Positions 1 through 8,823 of a DNA stretch of 64,000 nt are shown in pieces. A program made the translations under genes and the position numbers. Positions within the stretch are counted from its first letter, which is position 1; each line of letters starts with the position of its first letter. The notes under the pieces were generated by a model. The model made no database searches. It saw nothing but the letters and a program-made list of their open reading frames with translations, and was not told the origin of the DNA. This DNA comes from Endozoicomonas sp. SCSIO W0465 (GTDB lineage Bacteria > Pseudomonadota > Gammaproteobacteria > Pseudomonadales > Endozoicomonadaceae): NCBI RefSeq assembly GCF_023716865.1, contig NZ_CP092417.1, forward strand, positions 908,001 to 972,000, read 5' to 3'.

Positions 1-480
1 AATCCATTGCACTGCAATCCGGTGTCAATACATATGTCGTTGGCGCAGTGGAAATCACGTCCAAGCCTTTCACATTTGTCCTGTGTGCATCCCTGTTCAT
101 CCGAGTTATCACTACAATCCTTATCTCCATCGCACTGCCATTCGGAGTCAATACATTCCTTGTTGTCACAGATAAACCGCCCTAACTCTTCACATTTGTC
201 CTTTGTACAGCCCTGCTCATCCGAGTTATCCCCACAGTCATCATAATCATCGCACTGCAAACTGAGGTTAATGCATTCTTTGTTGTCACAGATAAACCGC
301 CCTAGCGCTTCACATTTCTCCTGTGTGCATCCCTGTTCATCCGAGTTATCACCACAATTATTATCCCCATCGCACTGCAATTCGGGGTTAATACACTTGT
401 TGTTGTCGCAGATAAACCGCCCCAACTCTTTACACTTGTCCTGTGTGCAACCCTGCTCATCCGAGCTGTCAAAACATTGA
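1..480 (-). repeat. Tandem 120-bp coding repeats (LDLa modules)
   Basis: About four near-identical 120-bp units lie in tandem inside the LDLa gene, each carrying GTTTATCTG(C/T)GACAACAA followed by a codon run for SDEQGC. Units differ mostly at single bases. The homogeneity suggests recent expansion, or unequal exchange that could change module number between strains. Confidence 0.8.
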
Positions 481-899
481 ATATCGCCATCGCACTGCCA
501 TCCCGGATTAATACATATGTTATTGTTGCATTGGAATTGCCCGGAAGCGCACGCTGCCAGAGTCGGCTGCTGCTGACTATACAATACCGCCAACCCGAGC
601 AGTGTTTCTTTAAGCCCCGGCGCTACGGCGCCAATATAGGGTGAGCTCATTACCTGGCTGAAGGCAAAATGTACCGCACTGCGCACCAGTTTTCTTCCGG
701 TCTGCAAGGCATCACCGGCCAGTTGCCTTACCCTGTAGTCAGAAATCGCCTTGTGTTCAGGCTGTTGAACGGAATCATGATGGCATCTGGTGTGGGCCTG
801 ACAAACAGCGATACCTGTTCCATTTGACGTTTTCGCAGAGCTCGAAGCCCCTGACTGGAAGGGGAAATCGTTTGGCACGGCAGAAGTTGTAACGAGCAT
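1..899 (-). CDS. LDL-receptor class A repeat protein (5' part; runs off the window)
   Basis: Read on the minus strand this is one open frame from ATG at 899 to the window edge, 299 complete codons. Residues 1-115 have no recognised domain. They include a mildly hydrophobic stretch at about 90-117 but no clean N-terminal signal peptide. From residue 117 there are five LDL-receptor class A modules, the fifth cut by the edge, with a 40-residue (120-bp) period. Each shows six cysteines and the calcium-binding end CDGD..C.DNSDEQGC. In animal proteins such modules are disulphide-bonded ligand-binding units that need calcium and an oxidising compartment, so a secreted or surface location is inferred. 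The start at 899 has an AAGG about 8 nt upstream; an in-frame ATG at 923 lacks a Shine-Dalgarno site. The C-terminus and any anchor lie outside the window. The domain call is firm; the function is unknown. Confidence 0.85.
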   Translation of the reverse strand, partial: MLVTTSAVPNDFPFQSGASSSAKTSNGTGIAVCQAHTRCHHDSVQQPEHKAISDYRVRQLAGDALQTGRKLVRSAVHFAFSQVMSSPYIGAVAPGLKETLLGLAVLYSQQQPTLAACASGQFQCNNNICINPGWQCDGDIQCFDSSDEQGCTQDKCKELGRFICDNNKCINPELQCDGDNNCGDNSDEQGCTQEKCEALGRFICDNKECINLSLQCDDYDDCGDNSDEQGCTKDKCEELGRFICDNKECIDSEWQCDGDKDCSDNSDEQGCTQDKCERLGRDFHCANDICIDTGLQCNG

Positions 900-1038
900 T
901 TGGAAACCTTCTGGATATATCATATCAATCCATGCAATTATGCAGGTGGCTCAAGCACGCCGTAGCATAACCGGTCCCTCGATTGAAAAAGCAGTATAGA
1001 AGCTTTAATTTATGTTGCCGGTCTTCCTGCGCTGAAAA

Positions 1039-2925
1039 TTATTGAACTTTGTTCTTTGCATTGCTGCTTTGGGTTGATGATGCTGCCGGAATCGGCTTGC
1101 CCGAATCGCTTATTTCCCAGATATGCAGAGTGATAACGGGAATGCCGTGATCCGTAGTAAAGCTCATGACCACCACTTCATGGTCTGCCAGTGGATTGAA
1201 GCAGGCTTGCATTATACCCTCTTGCTTGATAACTCCCTTGAGTGACCAGCGTTCTTGATCGCTGTGTCCCAGGATTTGTATCGTCGAACCATTGTGAATC
1301 AATACATGAAGGCCAGACAGGCTAAAGCGGTATCTGGCGAGTGGTAAGCATTGCCTGGAATGGGTTTGAAGAGACCATTCTTCTGCCTGGGTCTTCCCCC
1401 AAATGAAATAATTAATGTCCTGTTTGCAGCTAACCAGTATGTGGCGGTCAGACGGACTGAACAAGATACTTTTCACACGGAAAGGATGATGGAGCTTTAT
1501 TCCTGAGTCAAACACCGCTCTTGCGGCCTCCAGCGGCGGTGATAGAAGATGGTCCTGCGGTCGGTCAGACCATTCTTCCGGCATGCGCCATAGCAGCACA
1601 TCACGTCCAATGTTAGTGAATAAGTAGTTACCGGCGGGGCTGAAGTAAACTGGACGGAAGTCCGGAAAAATTGTGGTCTCTTCCCATATTCCCGATGGCT
1701 TTGAGCGATAAATTGAGACCCGCCTGCTATGGGGACAAGCTCCGTCAATACCCACCAGAAGTTGATCCGCCATCTGGCTGAATGTGGCATATTTAATACG
1801 ACCTTCTGTTAATAACTCCAACGGCTGCGCTGAACAGGCGCCATGATCATCCAGAGCTAACATCGTCATTTGCATATCGTGAACCAGTGCCAGATACTGC
1901 TCCGATGGACTGAACAGGGCGCTAACAGCTGGCGTTTCCGGGTCGAGGCCGCGAACTTCCATTTTCAGCCAACCATCATCTCCATTCATGCGCCAGACGA
2001 TTACCGGGTTGTTGCGGCTAAAGGCCACCATGTATTTCCCCGAAGGGCTGAATTCGACATCCTGATCCGACCGTAAAGTTACCGTGCCGACGTCGTCCCA
2101 ACCGTTGTGAGCAGGTCGTAAGGTATTAACACAATGGTGCTCGCTGTAGGTTGACAGGCGATTTGCGCAAGCACTGAAGTTTGCCACGGTAATTATCCGA
2201 CGCTCACTGTTATCGGACCAATTCAAGTGCTGTTCTGCCCATTGCCCCCGATCATCTCTGGCCAGAAGTCGAGAGTCATTCAAATGGTAGCCATAAAACA
2301 ACAAATGACAACCGGACGAGCTGAAGCAAACATCATGAGGAATACCAGCCTGACTATTTGCAAGCCTCGCAGGCAGAGGGAGCGCAACTTTAAAGCGCTC
2401 AACCAGATGGTAAGCCGGGCATTGTTCCATCCTTCCTAATGTGTTGAGGCACAGTAGTGCTGGTGCCTGTGGCAGGTTCTTTACTTTTCTCTCTCTGAAC
2501 GATATCGCTCGGTTGTTGAGGGGTGCTGACGCAGCAAATGGATGCAAGTGCAGGTATTTTTTCTGCCATGGAACCGCTTTCTGGTACTGTTCCCGGAAGT
2601 ATTGGGGAAGTCGGGCAAAATAAGACAGTTCCTGAATATAATTAAATTCTTTAACCACTTCCCTGAAGGCAAGACAGGTTGCATTGACCTGCCGGATATC
2701 ATCGAATTCAAGGCAGTCAAAAATCATGACCAGAAGTTCAGTAGGGAGTTCGGTAATCCTTCGTTGCTGCAAAGGCTGATTCTGCGGGGCCTGATTCTGA
2801 GGGCCTGGCTCTGGGAGTGCGATAGCGGGCAGGGTGTTGGCGGGAGTCGTTTTTTCAGGCTGATTTACAGGCCAATCCTGCATCATTGAAAGGCCTGCTG
2901 CACCTGAAGACACAGGATAGCTCAT
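1039..2925 (-). CDS. F-box / beta-propeller repeat protein, paralogue 1
   Basis: The protein is 628 aa. Residues 1-55 are Pro/Gln-rich and probably disordered. Residues about 57-97 match an F-box (ITELPTELLVMIFDCLEFDD, then the conserved C..FR pair). In eukaryotes this motif binds SKP1 of SCF ubiquitin ligases. The remainder, about 180-610, is nine degenerate blade-like repeats with the signature F(S/N)P(S/A)G..L followed by hydrophobic and Trp residues, read here as a WD40-like beta-propeller. F-box plus propeller is the layout of eukaryotic FBXW substrate receptors, so a role as an effector that redirects host ubiquitination is inferred. No signal peptide is visible. The start has GGAG 7-10 nt upstream. 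The last residues differ from paralogues 2 and 3 because about 130 bp of their 3' region is missing here. It is closest to paralogue 3 by eye. Confidence 0.8.
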   Translation of the reverse strand: MSYPVSSGAAGLSMMQDWPVNQPEKTTPANTLPAIALPEPGPQNQAPQNQPLQQRRITELPTELLVMIFDCLEFDDIRQVNATCLAFREVVKEFNYIQELSYFARLPQYFREQYQKAVPWQKKYLHLHPFAASAPLNNRAISFRERKVKNLPQAPALLCLNTLGRMEQCPAYHLVERFKVALPLPARLANSQAGIPHDVCFSSSGCHLLFYGYHLNDSRLLARDDRGQWAEQHLNWSDNSERRIITVANFSACANRLSTYSEHHCVNTLRPAHNGWDDVGTVTLRSDQDVEFSPSGKYMVAFSRNNPVIVWRMNGDDGWLKMEVRGLDPETPAVSALFSPSEQYLALVHDMQMTMLALDDHGACSAQPLELLTEGRIKYATFSQMADQLLVGIDGACPHSRRVSIYRSKPSGIWEETTIFPDFRPVYFSPAGNYLFTNIGRDVLLWRMPEEWSDRPQDHLLSPPLEAARAVFDSGIKLHHPFRVKSILFSPSDRHILVSCKQDINYFIWGKTQAEEWSLQTHSRQCLPLARYRFSLSGLHVLIHNGSTIQILGHSDQERWSLKGVIKQEGIMQACFNPLADHEVVVMSFTTDHGIPVITLHIWEISDSGKPIPAASSTQSSNAKNKVQ

Positions 2926-3356
2926 GGTCTTGCTCCACTCTTAAACGCGCTATTGCCGACAATGCCAAGATTATTGAAATCATTGATTCATTGTTCAAAT
3001 TGACAAGCCCGAAAAAAGGAAGTTCCCTGGCAGCCTCCCAGAGCACGCTGTAGCATACCGGTCCCTCGATTGAAAAAGCAGTATCGGGCTTTTATTTGCC
3101 GTGAAAGAAAATTGCCACGGAGACAGGGAGAACAGAAAAAAAGCTTTTCCTCTGTGTCTCCGTGACTCTGTGGCTAAAGCTTTAAATGACAGAGGGTGAC
3201 AAACCATCGTTATGAACATTTGTGTTGCCAGTTTCCTGCGCTGAACATTATTGACCCTTGGGATCTGCCCCAAAATAACTTCCCGGTTTGATCCTGATTC
3301 AGAAGCAAATGAATAGCTGCTTTCCTGCTGGTAGAGATGATGATTGATGTAAGCCA
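2926..3356. repeat. Intergenic spacer 1 of the F-box array, with a hairpin insert
   Basis: This 431-nt spacer shares two blocks with the spacer at 5280-5594: the promoter-side block next to the upstream start and the block ending in CCGGTCCCTCGATTGAAAAA. The latter also occurs near 980 next to the LDLa gene. Between them, about 3095-3225, is extra sequence absent from the other spacer. It contains the inverted pair CACGGAGACA (3116-3125) and TGTCTCCGTG (3155-3164). No open frame is convincing here. The insert looks like a small mobile hairpin or dispersed repeat. Confidence 0.6.
2970..2998 (-). promoter_or_regulatory. Candidate promoter of F-box paralogue 1
   Basis: On the minus strand TTGAAC (2998-2993), a 17-bp spacer and AATAAT (2975-2970) lie about 45 bp before the start codon. 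The block is conserved upstream of paralogues 2 and 3 with changes in the -10 element (AATAGT, ATTACT). Prediction by eye only. Confidence 0.35.
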
Positions 3357-5279
3357 TCATTCATTCGGTAGTGCCTTCACCATTTCATTGCTGCTTTGGG
3401 TTGATGATGCTGCCGGAATCGGCTTGCCTGAATCGCTTATTTCCCAGACTTGTAGAGTGATATTCACCATGTCGCCATCCATAGTTACGCTAAGGACCAC
3501 CACTTCATGCTCTGATGTTGGATTGAAGTATGCCATCTGGATACCGTCTTGCTTGATACTCCCTTTGAGTTGCCATTGCTTTTGATCGTTGCGCCCCAGA
3601 ATTCCTACCATGTGATCGTTGCAAGTCAGCGCATGAAGACCTGAGAGGCTAAAGCTGGTGAAGTCTGCGGTGACCTCCCTGGTGATGGTTTGAATTGACC
3701 ATATCCCTGCCTGGCTCTTCTCCCAGATACAGATTGTGCTTTCCGCACTATAGCTGGTGGTCAGCACATGACTGTCAGACGGGCTGAATAGCGCCTTTTT
3801 CACAGCGAAATCATGCTTGAGCCTTATTGCTGATTCAAGCCTTGATGGGGAACTCAACTGCGGCGAGAGACACTGGTTCAGCGACCAGTCAGACCAATTT
3901 TCCGGTCTGCGCCATAGCAGCACATCCTCGCAAGGCATCGGACCACCAATTGTATTAGATTTAGTGAACAGGTATTTACCGGTAGAGCTGAATTGAAGAT
4001 CAAGGAACTCCGGGAAGATCACCGTCTCTTGCCATTTCCCCGATGGTTCCGGGCTGTGAATTGAGACCCGTCCGGGATGGTTAGAATTTTTATCAATAAG
4101 CACCAGAAGCTGATCTTCCACTGGGCTGAAGTAGGCTAAATCAATAAGCCATCTTGTTAATATTGAATGCTGTGCTGACCAGACTCCACGATCATCCAGA
4201 GATAATATGGTCGTTTTATCCATCGTGCGCAGTGCCAGGTACCGCTCCGAAGGACTGAACTGGATGCCACCCACCAATACTCCGGGGGAGAGGCCGGAAA
4301 CTTCCATTTTTAGCCAACCATTATTATTGGCGTTCATGCGCCAGAGGATTGCCGGTTCGCCCCCCTCACTGGTCACCATATAGTTCCCTGAAGGGCTGAA
4401 TTTGACCATTTGATCCGGCAAAGTTTCCTTGCCGACTTCTTTCCAGCAGTTGTCAGCAGGTCGCAAGGTGTTAACGTAACCCTCACTGCTGCAGGTTAAC
4501 AGGCGATTGCTGCAAGCACTGAAGTTTGCCTCGGTAATTACCCGACTGCCGCGGTTATCGGACCAGTTCAGTGGCTCTTCTGCCCATCGCCCCCGGTCAT
4601 CCCTGGCCAGAATTCGGGAGTCATTCAAAAGACGGCCATAAAACAACAGATGTCGACTGGACGGACTGAACCGAACATCAAGAATAGCTGCGGTCTGGTC
4701 ATATGGTTCACTTAGTTCACGTACACGCATTGGGAGAGTGACTGTATGCCGCTCAACCAGCCGGTAAGCCGGGCACTTTTCCATCTTCCCCAAAGTGTCA
4801 AGGCATAGTAGTGCGGGCAGCTGCGGAAGGCTCTTTATTATTCTGTCCCTGAACGGTATCACTTTGTTGTTGAATGGTGCTGAAGAGGCAAATGGATGCG
4901 AAGCCAGGCATTTTTTCTGCCAGGGAGCATTTTGCTGGTACTGTTCCCGAAAGCTTAGGGGAAGTCGGGCAAAATAAGACAGTTCCTGAATGTATTTGTA
5001 TTCTTTGACCACATCCCGAAATGCAAGACAGGTTGCATTGACCTGCCGGATATCATCGAATTCAAGGCAGTCAAAAATCATGACCAGAAGTTCAGTAGGG
5101 AGTTCGGTAATCCTTCGTTGCTGCAAAGGCTTATTCTGCGAAGCCTGATTCTGAGGCCCTGGCTCAGGGAGTGCGATAGCGGACAGGGTATTGGCGGGAG
5201 CGGTTTTTTCAGGCTGATTTACAGGCCAATCCTGCATCATTGAAAGGCCTGCTGCACCTGAAGACACAGGATAGCTCAT
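3357..5279 (-). CDS. F-box / beta-propeller repeat protein, paralogue 2
   Basis: The protein is 640 aa with the same architecture as its two neighbours: Pro/Gln-rich N-terminus, F-box at about 57-97 (identical in its core to paralogue 1) and about nine FSPSG-type propeller repeats. The first 95 residues are almost invariant among the three copies, while the propeller differs much more, with many substitutions and short indels around residues 185-200 and 440-470. A constant adaptor-binding F-box with a diversified propeller is what one expects if the propeller recognises different targets; that reading is an inference. The start follows GTGGATC, a weaker Shine-Dalgarno than in paralogue 1. Confidence 0.8.
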   Translation of the reverse strand: MSYPVSSGAAGLSMMQDWPVNQPEKTAPANTLSAIALPEPGPQNQASQNKPLQQRRITELPTELLVMIFDCLEFDDIRQVNATCLAFRDVVKEYKYIQELSYFARLPLSFREQYQQNAPWQKKCLASHPFASSAPFNNKVIPFRDRIIKSLPQLPALLCLDTLGKMEKCPAYRLVERHTVTLPMRVRELSEPYDQTAAILDVRFSPSSRHLLFYGRLLNDSRILARDDRGRWAEEPLNWSDNRGSRVITEANFSACSNRLLTCSSEGYVNTLRPADNCWKEVGKETLPDQMVKFSPSGNYMVTSEGGEPAILWRMNANNNGWLKMEVSGLSPGVLVGGIQFSPSERYLALRTMDKTTILSLDDRGVWSAQHSILTRWLIDLAYFSPVEDQLLVLIDKNSNHPGRVSIHSPEPSGKWQETVIFPEFLDLQFSSTGKYLFTKSNTIGGPMPCEDVLLWRRPENWSDWSLNQCLSPQLSSPSRLESAIRLKHDFAVKKALFSPSDSHVLTTSYSAESTICIWEKSQAGIWSIQTITREVTADFTSFSLSGLHALTCNDHMVGILGRNDQKQWQLKGSIKQDGIQMAYFNPTSEHEVVVLSVTMDGDMVNITLQVWEISDSGKPIPAASSTQSSNEMVKALPNE

Positions 5280-5594
5280 GGTCTTGATCCACTCTTAAAC
5301 GCGCTATTGCTGACAATACCAAGACTATTGAAATCATTGATTCAATGTTCAAATTGACAAGCCCGAAAAAAGGAAGTTCCCTGGCAGCCTCCCAGAGCAC
5401 GCTGGAGCATACCGGTCCCTCGATTGAAAAAGCAGTATAGGTACTCTTATTTATGTTGCCGGTTTGCCTGTGCTGAACATTATTGACCTTTGTTGTTGGG
5501 ATCTACCCCAAAATAACTTCCCGGTTTGATCCTGATTCAGAAGCAAATGAATAGCTGCTTTCCTGCTGGCAGAGATGATGATTGATTTAAGCCA
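5280..5594. repeat. Intergenic spacer 2 of the F-box array
   Basis: This 315-nt spacer is the counterpart of 2926-3356 without the hairpin insert. It carries the promoter-side block, the CCGGTCCCTCGATTGAAAAA block and a stretch ending in AGATGATGATTGAT just before the paralogue 3 stop. These match spacer 1 almost base for base, which shows that duplication covered gene plus spacer, a unit of about 2.2-2.35 kb. Confidence 0.7.
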
Positions 5595-7496
5595 TCATTC
5601 ATTCTGTAGTACCTCCGCTATTCCATTGCTGCTTTGGGTTGATGATGCTGCCGGAATCGGCTTGCCTGAATCACTTATTTCCCAGACGCGCAGAGTGACA
5701 TTAAAAGTGCCGTGATCCGGAGTAAAGCTCATGACCAACACTTCATGCTCTGCCGTTGGATTGAAGCTGGCTTTCGTTATAAAGTCTTGCTTGATAACCC
5801 CCTTAAGTGCCCAGTGTTTTCGATCGCGGTGTCCCAGGATTTCTATCTTCGAACTGTTGTAAGTCAATACATGAAGGCCAGACAGGCTAAAGCAGTATCT
5901 GGTGAGTGGTGGTGAGTATTGCCTGGAAAGGGTTTGAAGAGACCATTCTTCTGCCTGGCTCCTCCCCCAGATGCAATAAATAGTGCCGTGCTCGCAGCTG
6001 ACCAGTATGTGGCGGTCAGACGGACTGAACACGACACTTTCCACATGGAAACGATTATGGAGATTTATTGAGTCAAACTCCGCTCTTGATGGGGCCTCCA
6101 GCGGCGGCGATGGAAGATGGTCCAGCGGTCGGTCAGACCATTCTTCCGGTATGCGCAATAGCAGCACATCACGTCCACTGTTAGTGAATAAGTAGTTACC
6201 GGCGGGGCTGAAGTAAACTAGACGGAAGTCCGGAAAAATTGTGGCTTCTTCCCATATTCCCGATGGCTTTGGGCGGTAAATTGAGACCCGTTTGCTTTGG
6301 GGACCATCTCCGGCAATACCCACCAGAAGTTGATCTGCCATCTGGCTGAATGTGACATATTCAATACGACCTTCTGTTAATAATTCCAACGGCTGCGCTG
6401 AACAGGCGCCATGATCATCCAGAGCTAACATCGTCATTTGCTGCGCGTTAACCAGTGCCAGATACTGCTCCGATGGACTGAACAGGGTGGTAACCACTGG
6501 CGTTTTCGGGTCGAGGCCGCGAACCTCCATTTTCAGCCAACCATCATCTCCATTCATGCGCCAGACGTTTACCGGGTTGTTGCTGCTTAAGGCCACCATA
6601 TATTTCCCCGAACGGCTGAATTCGACATCCTGATCCGATCGTAAAGTTACCGTGCCGACGTCGTCCCAACCGCTGTGAGCAGGTCGTAAGGTATTAACAC
6701 AATGCTGCTGGCTGCAGGTTGACAGGCGATTTGTGCAAGCACTGAAGTTTGCCTCGATAATTACCCGACGCTCACTGTTATCGGACCAATTAATGTGCTC
6801 TTCTGCCCATTGCCCCCGGTCATCCCTGGCCAGAAGTCGAGAGTCATTCAAATGGTGGCCAAAAAAAAACAAATGACAACCGGACGGGCTGAAGCACACA
6901 TCTTGAGCAACGCCAGCCTGATTATTTGCAAACCTATGCAGAGGGAGCGTTACTTTAAATCGCTCAACCAGATGGTAAGCCGGGCATTGTTCCATCTTCC
7001 CTAATGTGCTGAGGCACAGTAGCGCGGGTGTCTGTGGCAGGCTCTTAACTTTCCTCTCTCTGAACGATATCACTCGGTCGTTGAGGGGGGCTGACGCAGC
7101 AAATGGATGCAAGTGCAGGTATTTTTTCTGCTGCGGGACCGTTTTCTGGTACTGTTCCCGGAAGTGTTGGGGAAGTCGGGCAAAATAAGACAGTTCCTGA
7201 ATATAATTGAATTCTTTAACCACTTCCCTGAAGGCAAGACAGGTTGCATTGACCTGCCGGATATCATCGAATTCAAGGCAGTCAAAAATCATGACCAGAA
7301 GTTCAGTAGGGAGTTCGGTAATCCTTCGTTGCTGCAAAGGCTGATTCTGCAGGGCCTGATTCTGAGGGCCTGGCTCCGGGAGTGCGATAGCGGACAGAGT
7401 GTTGGCGGGCGCAGTTTTTTCAGGCTGATTTACAGGCCAATCCTGCATCATTGGAGAAAGGCCTGCTGCTGCACCTGAAGACACAGGATAGTTCAT
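5595..7496 (-). CDS. F-box / beta-propeller repeat protein, paralogue 3
   Basis: The protein is 633 aa. It resembles paralogue 1 along most of its length, for example sharing the block around WDDVGTVTLRSDQDVEFS, and paralogue 2 less. It has a two-to-three residue insertion near the N-terminus (GAAAGLSPMMQDW). The F-box at about 59-99 is unchanged in its core, followed by nine F(S/N)PSG repeats and a C-terminal WEISDSGKPIPAASSTQSSN tail shared with the other copies. As the first gene of the minus-strand array it lies 238 nt from mnhG. A GTGGAAC precedes the ATG. Function as a host-directed ubiquitin-ligase receptor is inferred from the family layout only. Confidence 0.8.
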   Translation of the reverse strand: MNYPVSSGAAAGLSPMMQDWPVNQPEKTAPANTLSAIALPEPGPQNQALQNQPLQQRRITELPTELLVMIFDCLEFDDIRQVNATCLAFREVVKEFNYIQELSYFARLPQHFREQYQKTVPQQKKYLHLHPFAASAPLNDRVISFRERKVKSLPQTPALLCLSTLGKMEQCPAYHLVERFKVTLPLHRFANNQAGVAQDVCFSPSGCHLFFFGHHLNDSRLLARDDRGQWAEEHINWSDNSERRVIIEANFSACTNRLSTCSQQHCVNTLRPAHSGWDDVGTVTLRSDQDVEFSRSGKYMVALSSNNPVNVWRMNGDDGWLKMEVRGLDPKTPVVTTLFSPSEQYLALVNAQQMTMLALDDHGACSAQPLELLTEGRIEYVTFSQMADQLLVGIAGDGPQSKRVSIYRPKPSGIWEEATIFPDFRLVYFSPAGNYLFTNSGRDVLLLRIPEEWSDRPLDHLPSPPLEAPSRAEFDSINLHNRFHVESVVFSPSDRHILVSCEHGTIYCIWGRSQAEEWSLQTLSRQYSPPLTRYCFSLSGLHVLTYNSSKIEILGHRDRKHWALKGVIKQDFITKASFNPTAEHEVLVMSFTPDHGTFNVTLRVWEISDSGKPIPAASSTQSSNGIAEVLQNE

Positions 7497-7734
7497 GGTC
7501 TTGTTCCACTCTTAAACGCGCTATTGCCGACAATACTAAGAGTAATGAAATCATTAATTCATTGTTCAAATTGACAAGCCCGAAAACAGGAAGTTCCCTG
7601 GCAGCCTCCCGGGTAATTATCCTTTAATTATTTCCCCATCATCTGTTGACCCGAAGTGGAGAGTAAGGAGGCAGCGGAAGGAACTAAAGGCCTGAAATGT
7701 CAGGCCAGTTTCAGAGGGGAAGATACTGCACGAA

Positions 7735-8040
7735 CTAATCCTGCTGATGACCACGCCACATCTTGTAGTTATTCATCAACAGCGATTTACCCAGCAGTTG
7801 TGCGGCAACAGGAGCCGTCATCAGAATGAATGCGATAATTCCCACAGCCCGTGAAATAACAGACGTATCGTGAAAGTGCAGCGCAACAGCCGCCATAATC
7901 AAACCCACCCCAATGGTGCCCGCCTTGGTGGATGAATGCATGCGAATATAGGCATCCGGCATTCGTAAAATACCCAGCGCAGAGAAAAAGCTGAACAGTA
8001 CTCCGACTATCAGACAGCTGGCGACCACCCAATCCATCAT
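7735..8040 (-). CDS. mnhG: Mrp-type Na+(K+)/H+ antiporter subunit G
   Basis: The 101-aa protein has three predicted membrane helices and the MnhG/PhaG pattern LGILRMPDAYIRMHSSTKAGTIG. It is a small membrane subunit of the multi-subunit monovalent cation/proton antiporter. It is the last gene of the mnhA-G operon and overlaps mnhF by 4 nt, which fits translational coupling. The gene is full length. Its product has no known use without the other subunits, and the operon's first gene is interrupted, so present function is doubtful. Confidence 0.9.
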   Translation of the reverse strand: MMDWVVASCLIVGVLFSFFSALGILRMPDAYIRMHSSTKAGTIGVGLIMAAVALHFHDTSVISRAVGIIAFILMTAPVAAQLLGKSLLMNNYKMWRGHQQD

Positions 8041-8354
8041 AATTCTTCTCCTGGGCGCGGGTTTGAGTCTGTCACCGAGTGACCCGATGGCACGCGCATG
8101 ATAAAGCGGGCAAAGGCAATGGTGCTGAGAAACGCAACCAGCGCCAGAGTAATGGCAATATCCATAAACGCAGTGGCGTTGCTGTAGATGGTAAACACAC
8201 CAATAAAGCCGATGGTGATAAAGGCAATCAGGTCCAGAGCAATAACCCGGTCAGCCAGAGAGGGGCCTCTGCACAGCCTGATAAATGCCAGGGCCAGGCT
8301 GGCTAACAGACCGGCAAAGGCGAAGTTAGTCGCAAACGCCATCAGGTCAGTCAC
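8037..8354 (-). CDS. mnhF: Mrp-type Na+(K+)/H+ antiporter subunit F
   Basis: The 105-aa membrane protein has three predicted helices and the MnhF signature RGPSLADRVIALDL. It belongs to the Mrp antiporter complex of the inner membrane. It overlaps mnhE by 8 nt and mnhG by 4 nt. Length is normal for the family. No defect is seen in the gene itself. Confidence 0.9.
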   Translation of the reverse strand: MTDLMAFATNFAFAGLLASLALAFIRLCRGPSLADRVIALDLIAFITIGFIGVFTIYSNATAFMDIAITLALVAFLSTIAFARFIMRVPSGHSVTDSNPRPGEEL

Positions 8355-8823
8355 GGGTCACCTCCAGAATACGGCGTTCCAATGTGTCTTTAATGTCGTC
8401 GATCACCGATTGCTCATCCTGGCTGAACATGGCATGGATGATCAAATACCGGCGATCTTCACTGACATCCAGGCTCAGTGATCCCGGTGTCAGCGATACG
8501 ATATTGGCCAGCAACATAATCTCAAAGTCAGACTCAACCGCCAGTGGCACGTTGATGATGGCCGGATGACTCAGGTGGGTAGGTGTGATGACATCCCATA
8601 CTACTTGCAGGCTGCTGGTCAGCAGCTTGTAGAGGAAGACCAACAGCAGTTTCAGGGCTGCCCATAACTTGCGCCCATAATTGGGTTTATTCCGGAACGG
8701 TTCCGTCAATAGCAGGGCAAAAAAACCAACCACAAAACCAATGGTAAAATCGGTACTGCCGTAGTTGCCGTTCAGCAGCATCCAACCAAATGCCAGGAGA
8801 ATGTTTAATAAAAACAGGTTCAT
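8347..8823 (-). CDS. mnhE: Mrp-type Na+(K+)/H+ antiporter subunit E
   Basis: The 158-aa protein has N-terminal hydrophobic helices (residues about 1-75) and the MnhE C-terminal region with SLTPGSLSLDVSEDRRYLIIHAM, where TPGSL is the recognisable family motif. It is an accessory membrane subunit needed for Mrp complex assembly in studied bacteria. It overlaps mnhD by 4 nt and mnhF by 8 nt. Confidence 0.9.
   Translation of the reverse strand: MNLFLLNILLAFGWMLLNGNYGSTDFTIGFVVGFFALLLTEPFRNKPNYGRKLWAALKLLLVFLYKLLTSSLQVVWDVITPTHLSHPAIINVPLAVESDFEIMLLANIVSLTPGSLSLDVSEDRRYLIIHAMFSQDEQSVIDDIKDTLERRILEVTRD

Noticed and set aside
7..480. Plus-strand open frames rich in Ser/His/Cys across the LDLa region
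   Set aside because: They are the reverse side of the 120-bp LDLa repeats; the minus strand gives the recognisable domain.
1..480. Regular repeats that might be a CRISPR array
   Set aside because: The 120-bp period and continuous open frame with LDLa cysteines show coding repeats, not 25-40-bp repeats with unique spacers.
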